A DNA stretch of 64,000 nt. Source: Bacteroidota bacterium. GTDB taxonomy: Bacteria; Bacteroidota; Bacteroidia; NS11-12g; UBA955. Position 1 is the first letter of the stretch; the number at the start of each line of letters is the position of its first letter. This document shows, piece after piece, positions 57,000-64,000 of the stretch. Location of the stretch: NCBI GenBank assembly GCA_030682255.1, contig JAUXOK010000028.1, forward strand, positions 528,001 through 592,000, read 5' to 3'. The position numbers and the translations under genes are program-made. The notes beneath the pieces are model-generated. The model was not told the DNA's origin, searched no databases, and saw nothing but the letters and a program-made list of their open reading frames with translations.

Positions 57000-58895
57000 A
57001 TGAATTTAACCCCATTTTCAGGATTGAACACTTGGATTAAACGTTGTTTATTAGGATTAAGCATACTTACTTTATGTCGAATTCTATTTATCATTATACA
57101 ATTTAACTATTTCAAAAACAATGATTTAACTCAAATTCCACAAGTTCTATTTTATGGTATGTTTTTCGACTTACAAGCCTTTACTTATTGTTTAATCCCT
57201 TTTCATTTAATCAGTTTGTTTCCCTACAAAATTAAATCAAATAAATTTACCAAAATTTTTATAAAATTTAGTTTTGTGCTAGGGATTTCTTTCATTTTAA
57301 TCTTAAATCTCATTGACTTTGAATTTTTCAAAATAAAAAACAGAAGAAGTGGCATTGAATTGTTTCACCTTATAAACGACCCTTCTAACCCAATTTCATC
57401 ATACTTAATATCCTATTGGTATTTAGTGATTTTGTTATTTGGATTTATTTGGGCTTTAATCAAATTTTACCCAATTAAAATTAATAATACACATCAATTC
57501 AATAATACTAAAACTCTGTTAATTAATTCTTTTGTTTTTATCATCATGTCTGGTTTGCTGTTTTTAGCCGCTAGAGGCGGATTACAAACTAAACCCTTGA
57601 GAAGTTTTGATGCAGCGAGATTTGTCCATCCATCATGGACCCATGCCACTATTAATTCATTCACACAGCTTATAACCTCCTATAATGCTCCTACCCCACA
57701 AAAAATTACATTGTTTAATAATCAAGAGGTATTAAATCATATAAAACCATATAAAAATAATAGCCAATCCATACAACTTAACATCAAGCCGAATATTGTA
57801 TTAATTATTTTGGAAAGCATTGGAAGAGATTATTGTGGTTTTTTGAACGACAAACCAAGATTCACCCCATTTTTAGATTCTCTATCAAAAAAATCCTTGG
57901 TTTTTGAACATGCATATAGTAGTGGCTATTCTTCTATTGAGAGTATTCCTGCCATTTTTGCGTCTATTCCATCGCTTTTGGAAGTACCTTATATTAACAG
58001 TAATTTTCAGAGTAATCATGTTAAAGGAGTTCATCATTATTTGAGTAAAGCTGGTTTTGATTGCTCTTTTTATTACGGTGCGGAAAATGGTTCGATGGGA
58101 TTTCAAAATTTTTTAAAAAGTTCTGGTAAAATTTCATATTTGGGCAAAAACGAATACCCCAATAAACAAGATTTTGACGGCAGTTGGGGCATATGGGATG
58201 AAGAATATCTCAATTATTTCTCAGAAGAACTGAACAAAAAACAATTACCATTTTTTAGTACTGTTTTTACACTTACATCTCACGACCCTTATAAAATCCC
58301 TAAAAAATATAAATCAATATTTAAAGGCGGGGAGCTTCCGATTCACAAAGCTGTTGAGTATACAGATTATGCTTTAAAACAGTTTTTTGAAAAAGCAAAA
58401 TATACAGAATGGTTCGATAATACAGTTTTTATTATTACTGCTGATCATACATCTTACAGTAAAGATGAATACTTTTATTCACCAATGGGGAAATTTGAAA
58501 TTCCACTTTTGATTTATTCGCCTAAGTTTATTGAACCAAAAGTTAACAAAGAAAAAACTGTATCCCACTTAGATATTTTTTCAAGTATTATTGACTTGGC
58601 TCAGATTAATGATTCTTTCTGCGCCATAGGTAAAAGCATTTTTGAATCCGAAAATAGTTCTGCTATCAATCATGAAATGGATTATTTTCAAATCATTCAA
58701 TATCCATATTGTTTGCAGATTTTTCCTAACAATCAAACTAACTTTTTTATGCAAACCAAAAGCATGAAGAACAATATGGCGAAAGTTGAAATGAATGAAG
58801 ATGAAATAGTTTTAAAAGAAAAACTTAGAATAGAATTGTTATCAAAACAACAATTTTTCATCAATCAAATCTTGAAAAATCACTATTATTATTGA
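57000..58895 (+). CDS. LtaS-like membrane sulfatase (alkaline phosphatase superfamily)
   Basis: 631 residues from the ATG at 57000; a TTG at 56982 is less likely. Five membrane helices in the first 190 residues are followed by an extracytoplasmic sulfatase domain (about 255-560). Metal ligands are in NIVLIILESIGRDYCGF. The nucleophile region is SSGYSSIESIPAIFASIPS, and TADHTSYSKDEYF is the HxxD-type ligand loop. Family members transfer phosphoglycerol or phosphoethanolamine to envelope glycans; lipoteichoic acid is not expected in this phylum, so the true acceptor is unknown. Confidence 0.9.
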   Translation: MNLTPFSGLNTWIKRCLLGLSILTLCRILFIIIQFNYFKNNDLTQIPQVLFYGMFFDLQAFTYCLIPFHLISLFPYKIKSNKFTKIFIKFSFVLGISFILILNLIDFEFFKIKNRRSGIELFHLINDPSNPISSYLISYWYLVILLFGFIWALIKFYPIKINNTHQFNNTKTLLINSFVFIIMSGLLFLAARGGLQTKPLRSFDAARFVHPSWTHATINSFTQLITSYNAPTPQKITLFNNQEVLNHIKPYKNNSQSIQLNIKPNIVLIILESIGRDYCGFLNDKPRFTPFLDSLSKKSLVFEHAYSSGYSSIESIPAIFASIPSLLEVPYINSNFQSNHVKGVHHYLSKAGFDCSFYYGAENGSMGFQNFLKSSGKISYLGKNEYPNKQDFDGSWGIWDEEYLNYFSEELNKKQLPFFSTVFTLTSHDPYKIPKKYKSIFKGGELPIHKAVEYTDYALKQFFEKAKYTEWFDNTVFIITADHTSYSKDEYFYSPMGKFEIPLLIYSPKFIEPKVNKEKTVSHLDIFSSIIDLAQINDSFCAIGKSIFESENSSAINHEMDYFQIIQYPYCLQIFPNNQTNFFMQTKSMKNNMAKVEMNEDEIVLKEKLRIELLSKQQFFINQILKNHYYY

Positions 58896-58909
58896 AGTGT
58901 AAATTAAAG

Positions 58910-59362
58910 CTATTTCTTTAAACTTAGCGAAACGTTAATCCATTCGTCATCAAAATCAGCTTTAAAGGATTCATAAAAACGAATTGCATCCCTGTTCCAA
59001 TTTAATACTTGCCATTGTATTTTGGGATAGTTATTTTGTTGTGCAAATTGTATAAGATGGTTCATCAATTGTTTACCAACTCCTATGTTTCTATGATTTT
59101 CATTAACAATAATGTCTTCGAGATAAAGACATTTTCCCTTCCAAGTAGAATAACGATTATAACACAACGCCATTCCAACAATTCCATTGTGATTTTCTGC
59201 CACAATACAGTAAAAAAGTGGATTAGACATAAATCCATCTTTAAACAAGTTTTCTATAGTATTTTCTAATTCATATTCTGCTTTTTCAAAAATTGCTAAT
59301 TCTTTGATTAGTTCAAATACAGATGGCATATCTTGTGGTAGAGCTTCTCTTATATTAATCAT
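58910..59362 (-). CDS. GNAT-family N-acetyltransferase
   Basis: 150 residues; motif A VNENHRNIGVGKQLMNHLIQ, and WQVLNWNRDAIRFYESF near the end. Transfers an acyl group to an unknown amine substrate; similar to diamine/amino-acid acetyltransferases by length. Overlaps the S4-domain gene by 4 nt. Confidence 0.9.
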   Translation of the reverse strand: MINIREALPQDMPSVFELIKELAIFEKAEYELENTIENLFKDGFMSNPLFYCIVAENHNGIVGMALCYNRYSTWKGKCLYLEDIIVNENHRNIGVGKQLMNHLIQFAQQNNYPKIQWQVLNWNRDAIRFYESFKADFDDEWINVSLSLKK

Positions 59363-59577
59363 ATCACAACCTCAATTTTCCTGTTTGAAACTAGAATAAT
59401 ATCACCTTGTTTTACTTTATATCTTTTTCTTGTTTCAACAAAATTATTACATAAAACTTGACCTGAATCGACTAAATATGAAGCTTCAGAGCCAGTATTT
59501 GCAATACCAACATATTTCAATAATTGAATTAATGGTATAAACTCTTGTGATAATTTAAAAGTAATTGTTGGGTTCAC
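59359..59577 (-). CDS. S4-domain RNA-binding protein (YaaA-like)
   Basis: 72 residues with one S4 domain: QLLKYVGIANTGSEASYLVD, GQVLCNNFVETRKRYKVKQG. Small S4 proteins of this type (YaaA/YlmH-like) bind rRNA or stalled ribosomes in other bacteria. Directly adjacent to the T9SS tail gene upstream and overlapping the GNAT gene. Confidence 0.85.
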   Translation of the reverse strand: MNPTITFKLSQEFIPLIQLLKYVGIANTGSEASYLVDSGQVLCNNFVETRKRYKVKQGDIILVSNRKIEVVI

Positions 59578-59913
59578 TTATCTGACAACCAGTTTTTGAA
59601 CTGTTGAAAGCTCACCATTTGAAATTTTGGTTAAATAAAAACCTTTTTCTAATTTAATTTGATCAATTTTAACAACAAAAACACCCTTTTTTAGGTCTTC
59701 TTCTGTTAATGAATATTGAAAAACAGTTTGTCCAATAACATTAGAAATTACAAAAGTCAAATTTTTAATACTTTTAAAACCAGACTGAAATGAAACTTCT
59801 AAGACATCACTTGTCATTGGATTAGGATACATTTTATAAGTTAATGGCTGCTGTTGAGCTTCAACACTAAAGAATGATAAAATAACAAATGATATTAAAA
59901 ATAAATGTTTCAA
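59578..59913 (-). CDS. Stand-alone T9SS sorting-domain protein
   Basis: 111 residues from a TTG start at 59913, with signal peptide (MKHLFLISFVILSFFSVEA). The remainder is nothing but a type A T9SS C-terminal domain: YKMYPNPMTSDVLEVSF ... IGQTVFQYSLTEEDLKKGVF ... LEKGFYLTKISNG. No cargo domain precedes it. It leads a tight operon with the S4 and GNAT genes. A TATATTTG -7 element lies at 59922-59929. Confidence 0.8.
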   Translation of the reverse strand: MKHLFLISFVILSFFSVEAQQQPLTYKMYPNPMTSDVLEVSFQSGFKSIKNLTFVISNVIGQTVFQYSLTEEDLKKGVFVVKIDQIKLEKGFYLTKISNGELSTVQKLVVR

Positions 59914-59951
59914 ATATTTTGCAAATATATTAAATAAAAATTAAAAAACAA

Positions 59952-59980
59952 AAAAAAGCAGCACTATGTGCTGCTTTTTT
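59952..59980. terminator. Terminator of the acidic lipoprotein gene
   Basis: GCAGCAC-tat-GTGCTGC stem (59958-59974) with A7 before and T6 after, 18 bp past the lipoprotein stop. The symmetric A and T runs let it act in both directions. Confidence 0.85.
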
Positions 59981-59997
59981 AAATAAAACTTAACTGA

Positions 59998-60195
59998 TTA
60001 TTTAGCAGCTGGAGTTTCAGTAGCTGGAGCTTCAGTAGCTGGAGCTTCTTCAGTAGCAGGAACTTCTTCAGTAGCAGGAGCTTCAGCAGAAGTTTCTTCA
60101 GTTGTTGGAGTTTCAGTAGACTCTGTTTCTTGTGGTGCGCTGTTGCAAGCAGTAAATGCGAAAGCAGCGATAGCGATAACTAATAATTTTTTCAT
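59998..60195 (-). CDS. Small acidic Glu/Thr/Pro/Ala-repeat lipoprotein
   Basis: 65 residues. Lipobox FAFTAC puts the lipidated Cys at residue 17. The tail is a run of short repeats built on PATEE and EAPATE. The mature protein is likely disordered and surface or periplasmic. It has its own promoter (60228-60257) and terminator, indicating an expressed single gene. Function unknown. Confidence 0.85.
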   Translation of the reverse strand: MKKLLVIAIAAFAFTACNSAPQETESTETPTTEETSAEAPATEEVPATEEAPATEAPATETPAAK

Positions 60196-60227
60196 TTTGT
60201 CTGTTTATTTTATAATTAAAATCTTTG

Positions 60228-60257
60228 CAAAGCTAATATAAATTTCTTGTTTTCAAA
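60228..60257 (-). promoter_or_regulatory. Promoter of the acidic lipoprotein gene
   Basis: -33 TTTG (60254-60257), 18-nt spacer, -7 TAGCTTTG (60228-60235); leader 32 nt to the ATG. Good match to the Bacteroidota consensus. Confidence 0.7.
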
Positions 60258-60266
60258 ATTTATTTT

Positions 60267-62075
60267 TTAATTTGTTTGTTTAGACATTCTTTCTCTGTCT
60301 GATTGCCTTAAATTAATTTTTCTAATTCGAATAGATTTAGGGGTTAACTCTACAAATTCATCTTTCATGATATATTCTAAAGCTTCTTCAAGAGAGAACT
60401 GAATTTTTGGTGCTAGTTTGGTAGAATCATCTTTACCAGCAGCTCTAAAATTAGTTAACTGCTTTGCTCTTACTAAATTTAAAACCATATCATCTTGACG
60501 ATTATTTTCTCCAACTACTTGTCCTTCATATATTTCATCCCCTGGCTCAACAAAAAACACACCTCTATCACTCATTTTATCTATAGAGTATGCCGTTGCT
60601 ATGCCTGTTTCCATACTAACCAAAGAACCATTGTTTCTTCCATTAATATCACCTTTCCAAGGTTCATATGCAACAAAACGATGCGCCATTATGGCTTCTC
60701 CTTGAGTAGCGGTTAACATATTGCTTCTTAATCCCATTAATCCTCTTGATGGTATTTTAAATTCTAAATGTTGTAAATCCCCTTTTGGTTCCATAATGGT
60801 TAATTCACCTTTTTTCTGTGTTGCTAATTCAATTACTTTTCCAGCAAAAGCCTCCGGAACATCAACAACTAGCATTTCTATTGGTTCATGTTTTACACCA
60901 TCAATTTCTTTAACCAATACTCTTGGCATACCAACTTGTAATTCATAACCTTCTCTTCTCATGGTTTCAATCAAAATTGATAAGTGTAATACTCCTCTAC
61001 CATATACTAATATACTATCTTGACTATCTGTGTCTTCAATTCTTAATGCTAAGTTTTTCTCTGTTTCTTTTTCCAATCTTTCTCTTAAATGTCTTGATGT
61101 TACGAATTTACCTTCTTTTCCAAAGAAAGGAGAATTATTAATAGTAAACAACATACTCATTGTAGGTTCATCAATACTAATTTTACCAAGTCCTTCTGGT
61201 TTATCAAAATCTGCTACGACATCTCCAATTTGAAAATTTTCAATCCCTACAATGGCACAAATATCTCCATTTTGAATTTCTGTAACTCTCTTTTTGCCTA
61301 AACCTTCGAAAGTATAAAGTTCTTTAACTCTCATTTTAGTTATTGATCCATCATTCTTAACTAATGAAACAGGTTGACCTTCTTTTACAACACCTCTATG
61401 GATTTTGCCTACTGCAATTCTACCAAGGAAACTGCTGTAATCTAATGATGTTATTTGCATTTGTAGAGTTCCTTCATTGTTAATAGGTGCTGGTACATAG
61501 TCTAATATACAATCTAACAATGGAGAAATATTATCGGTGGGCTGTTTATAATCTGTGCTCATCCAACCTTGTTTACTACTTCCATAGATGGTTGGGAAAC
61601 TTAATTGTTGTTCGTTAGCATCTAAATTAAAGAATAAATCAAAAACCATTTCATGTACTTCTTCTGGTCTACAATTTTCTTTATCAACTTTATTAACCAA
61701 CAAAATTGGTTTTAATCCTAGTTGAAGTGCTTTTTGCAAAACAAATCTAGTTTGTGGCATGGGACCTTCAAAAGCATCAACCAACAAAACGACACCGTCT
61801 GCCATTTTTAAAACACGTTCTACCTCACCACCAAAGTCAGCGTGACCAGGTGTGTCTATAATATTGATTTTAATGCCTTTGTATTGTACAGATACGTTTT
61901 TTGAAAAGATAGTGATTCCTCTTTCTCTTTCTAAGTCATTATTATCTAAGATTAGTTCCCCTGATTCTTCATTATCTCTAAAGAGTTTGCAGTGATACAA
62001 AATTTTGTCAACAAGAGTAGTTTTACCGTGGTCAACGTGGGCTATGATTGCAATGTTTCTGATGGCTTGTTCCAT
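60267..62075 (-). CDS. typA: GTPase TypA/BipA
   Basis: 602 residues. G1 [19 protein letters not shown]3 [17 protein letters not shown]4 NKVDKENC, then EF-G-like domains II, III and V with a BipA-specific C-terminal domain ([19 protein letters not shown]). Ribosome-associated factor for stress and cold growth. Preceded by a TACCTTTG -7 element at 62101-62108, 25 nt from the ATG. Confidence 0.96.
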   Translation of the reverse strand: MEQAIRNIAIIAHVDHGKTTLVDKILYHCKLFRDNEESGELILDNNDLERERGITIFSKNVSVQYKGIKINIIDTPGHADFGGEVERVLKMADGVVLLVDAFEGPMPQTRFVLQKALQLGLKPILLVNKVDKENCRPEEVHEMVFDLFFNLDANEQQLSFPTIYGSSKQGWMSTDYKQPTDNISPLLDCILDYVPAPINNEGTLQMQITSLDYSSFLGRIAVGKIHRGVVKEGQPVSLVKNDGSITKMRVKELYTFEGLGKKRVTEIQNGDICAIVGIENFQIGDVVADFDKPEGLGKISIDEPTMSMLFTINNSPFFGKEGKFVTSRHLRERLEKETEKNLALRIEDTDSQDSILVYGRGVLHLSILIETMRREGYELQVGMPRVLVKEIDGVKHEPIEMLVVDVPEAFAGKVIELATQKKGELTIMEPKGDLQHLEFKIPSRGLMGLRSNMLTATQGEAIMAHRFVAYEPWKGDINGRNNGSLVSMETGIATAYSIDKMSDRGVFFVEPGDEIYEGQVVGENNRQDDMVLNLVRAKQLTNFRAAGKDDSTKLAPKIQFSLEEALEYIMKDEFVELTPKSIRIRKINLRQSDRERMSKQTN

Positions 62076-62100
62076 TTATTCCTATTTTTTACGAAGTTTG

Positions 62101-62108
62101 CAAAGGTA
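62101..62108 (-). promoter_or_regulatory. -7 element of typA
   Basis: TACCTTTG fits TAnnTTTG; no good -33 TTG was found at standard spacing. Confidence 0.4.
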
Positions 62109-62155
62109 AGCAAAATAAACCACTTAAGGTTTAAAACCACAAATCTTAACACAAA

Positions 62156-62186
62156 AAAAATCCCGAAACAGTATTTCGGGATTTTT
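62156..62186 (-). terminator. Terminator after gldN
   Basis: AAAAATCCCGAAA-tactg-TTTCGGGATTTTT on the minus strand, 21 bp past the gldN stop. Stem of 13 pairs, T run after. Confidence 0.88.
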
Positions 62187-62207
62187 AATAATTTTTTTAA
62201 TGCTAAA

Positions 62208-63044
62208 TTAATATTGCCATAAATCATGTTCAAAAATGAATAAATCATTTTTTATTTCATCACTTTTTAATAATGCCCCAACTCCATCATCGGCATATTC
62301 ATTAAACTTGTTAATAAAATTATCAAAAACATTTGATTCATAAACAATATAACTATCAAAGATTCTCATCTGAAAGAAATCGTCATAACTTAATCTAGCT
62401 GCATCATTATATCTGTTAAACATTTCTAAGCCAGCTAACATATATCTAATTTCATCCATTTTAATCCAACACAGTGGTTGGTCTGGTACAGTTAAACCGG
62501 CAATAGTTGGTGCAAATATTGGGGCAATTGCAATAATTCTTGGTTTAAAGATTGAATATTTATAATCAAAAACCCAATCTTCCATCACCCAATATTTATG
62601 AATATCTTCCCATTTGTAAGGAATAGTGATGATAGAATCATGGCCATACTCTGGATCGTCTGGATCGTCTTGAACCCACAATGCCATTTCACTTCCACCC
62701 CTTTTTACAAAATCTTCAGTAGTATAAGATGAAATTAGAGAATCGTTTCTATATGCTATTATATTTCCTAAACTTAATTCAGTATATAAAAATCTATTAA
62801 GAGGATTTCTTGGCCACTCCAATTGTTTGTTTATCTTTTGACGACCATCTATACATCTGATAACGCGTCTTGAAAACTTAACATCTGCCTCTCTCATGTA
62901 TGGATAAGCAATAACTGGTCTTTCTCTTACTGCAACTTTAACATAACTTGTATGTTCTCCACTTGTAATGTAATCGGCATAATCAACTTGACCATTTAAA
63001 GTTGAATAAATTAAAACCAAAATTAAAATTGCTATCTTATTCAT
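62208..63044 (-). CDS. gldN: Gliding motility/T9SS protein GldN
   Basis: 278 residues with signal peptide (MNKIAILILVLIYSTLNGQ). Core motifs RERPVIAYPYMREADVKFS, RRVIRCIDGRQKINKQ and YDDFFQMRIFDSYIVYESN are GldN-like. GldN is an outer-membrane-associated part of the T9SS core with GldK. 2 bp after gldM; ends before a terminator. Confidence 0.9.
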   Translation of the reverse strand: MNKIAILILVLIYSTLNGQVDYADYITSGEHTSYVKVAVRERPVIAYPYMREADVKFSRRVIRCIDGRQKINKQLEWPRNPLNRFLYTELSLGNIIAYRNDSLISSYTTEDFVKRGGSEMALWVQDDPDDPEYGHDSIITIPYKWEDIHKYWVMEDWVFDYKYSIFKPRIIAIAPIFAPTIAGLTVPDQPLCWIKMDEIRYMLAGLEMFNRYNDAARLSYDDFFQMRIFDSYIVYESNVFDNFINKFNEYADDGVGALLKSDEIKNDLFIFEHDLWQY

Positions 63045-63046
63045 AA

Positions 63047-64000
63047 TTATTGTATTGTAAATGTTAATGGGCTTAATAATCTTTCTCCAGCAGGGCCTCT
63101 AGCATAAATACCATCTACCAAGATAATATCGCCTTTTTTAGCTTTAGCTGCAAAAGCTTTAATTGGAGCAGGATTATTTCCAGAACCAGAAGATTCTTGA
63201 AGACCATCTTTTTTTGACAATAATAATACTCTATATTTTGTAACTGTAAACTTTACACCATCGTATACAAATCCCGATAATGCTGCGTTTAAAAACGATT
63301 GACCTTGTATAATTTCTTTTGGATAAGACCCGGAAATTAGGGACCCTAACATTGCTTCTGGTTTTGGAACTTGTTTTATTCTGAAAGGCATTTTACCCAT
63401 AGGTTTTGTAGTACCATCAGGCATTCTTGCACTAACAGAAATCGATGTTTCTCTTGCACCAGCATCTACTTTAGCATTAAATTTCCCATCACCTGATTTT
63501 GTTAAAGTTAATCCAGGACCAGCAGTTACAGTAGTATTAGCAGAAGTAACACCAGGCACAGAAATTGACATAGGGTTATCTAAACCTATGTATAGCACAT
63601 TCATTGCATCAGCAGAAATCGTAGCTGAAGGCATAAAAGAAGTCCATTCTACAGGTGTTGCTGATACATAAGTAAGTTCACCTGTTTCAGGATCTAATGT
63701 TTGAATTTTAGCTTCAACTTTTCTACTTCCAACACCACTAGCCATCTGAGTATATTCTCCGATTCCGTCAACAACGCTTACTTTTTGTCCATTTACTAAA
63801 ATTTCTGCAGCAGCAGTTGAATTGTATGCCATTAAAGCAACTTTTGCTTTAAAGGATGAACCTGCCATTACGTTAGTTGATTCTGGAATAATCATAGCTG
63901 CTTGCTTATCAAATTTAACAGTTTGTGCATCAATACTATTTGCTAAGTAAGTTAATATTTCAGATTCTAAAGACTTGCAATCATTTTGAGTTTTAGTCAA
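63047..64000 (-). CDS. gldM: Gliding motility/T9SS motor protein GldM, C-terminal part
   Basis: The gene enters from the right edge; 317 C-terminal codons are visible. Periplasmic Ig-like domains: TVKFDKQAAMIIPESTNVMA, SISVPGVTSANTTVTAGPG, ISVSARMPDGTTKPMGKMPF. GldM spans the periplasm from the GldL motor to GldK/GldN. The order gldM-gldN is the usual one; gldK and gldL would lie outside the window. Confidence 0.9.
   Translation of the reverse strand: MTKTQNDCKSLESEILTYLANSIDAQTVKFDKQAAMIIPESTNVMAGSSFKAKVALMAYNSTAAAEILVNGQKVSVVDGIGEYTQMASGVGSRKVEAKIQTLDPETGELTYVSATPVEWTSFMPSATISADAMNVLYIGLDNPMSISVPGVTSANTTVTAGPGLTLTKSGDGKFNAKVDAGARETSISVSARMPDGTTKPMGKMPFRIKQVPKPEAMLGSLISGSYPKEIIQGQSFLNAALSGFVYDGVKFTVTKYRVLLLSKKDGLQESSGSGNNPAPIKAFAAKAKKGDIILVDGIYARGPAGERLLSPLTFTIQ

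Noticed and set aside
57000-58895. Lipoteichoic acid synthase proper
   Set aside because: Gram-negative Bacteroidota have no lipoteichoic acid; only the superfamily can be assigned.

Overview
The window is chromosomal DNA from a member of the Bacteroidota (Flavobacteriia, Sphingobacteriia or Chitinophagia-like; the genus cannot be fixed from sequence alone). The case rests on high AT content, TAnnTTTG-type -7 promoter elements, gldM/gldN of the gliding/type IX secretion (T9SS) machinery, several proteins with T9SS sorting tails, a TonB receptor with a carboxypeptidase-like N-terminal domain, and a fused CcoN-CcoO oxidase subunit. Nearly everything is on the minus strand.

Layout. 1-8 kb: N-terminus of a fused B12-dependent acyl-CoA mutase (IcmF type), a TonB-dependent receptor, a flippase, an eIF1/SUI1-like factor, a lipid kinase, a DUF4159 protein, an unknown secreted protein and a thiolase. 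8.4-17.7 kb: a lipoprotein, then a complete cbb3 oxidase cluster (ccoS, ccoNO, ccoQ, ccoP, ccoG, ccoH, safE-like) ending in a PAS histidine kinase and an unusual receiver-cNMP-HTH (Crp/Fnr) response regulator. 17.8-29 kb: accessory region with a palindromic repeat, a T9SS cargo protein carrying two intergenic-type repeats inside its reading frame, a small XRE regulator with an operator-like inverted repeat, a 2113-residue M43 metalloprotease, a protein with a gapless internal duplication, and a secreted heptad-repeat protein. 29.1-31.6 kb: four-gene plus-strand cluster of unknown function. 31.9-39 kb: tRNA-Ala, an SPFH lipoprotein, a metal-related cassette (CxxCGC outer-membrane-like protein, di-haem peroxidase with a frameshift, MbnP-like protein, small Cys-motif protein), an Atg22/UMF1-type transporter, a spermidine-synthase-like methyltransferase and a beta-barrel protein, then purQ on the plus strand. 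39.9-56.9 kb: the str-S10-spc-alpha ribosomal superoperon, rpsL to rplQ, 32 genes, with a textbook Bacteroidota promoter upstream and a Rho-independent terminator at its end. 57-64 kb: an LtaS-like sulfatase, a small operon (stand-alone T9SS tail protein, S4 protein, acetyltransferase), an acidic repeat lipoprotein, typA, gldN and the C-terminal part of gldM.

The genes connect in three ways. The secretion machinery (gldM, gldN) matches the T9SS-tailed cargo at 17.9, 20.3 and 59.6 kb. The oxidase cluster carries its own sensor and a Crp-type regulator, so respiratory control is probably local. The 33-36 kb genes form a likely copper or haem-oxidase cassette whose peroxidase is broken by one base in this assembly. 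The least explained parts are 26.7-31.6 kb and the repeats inside the 17.9-kb gene.
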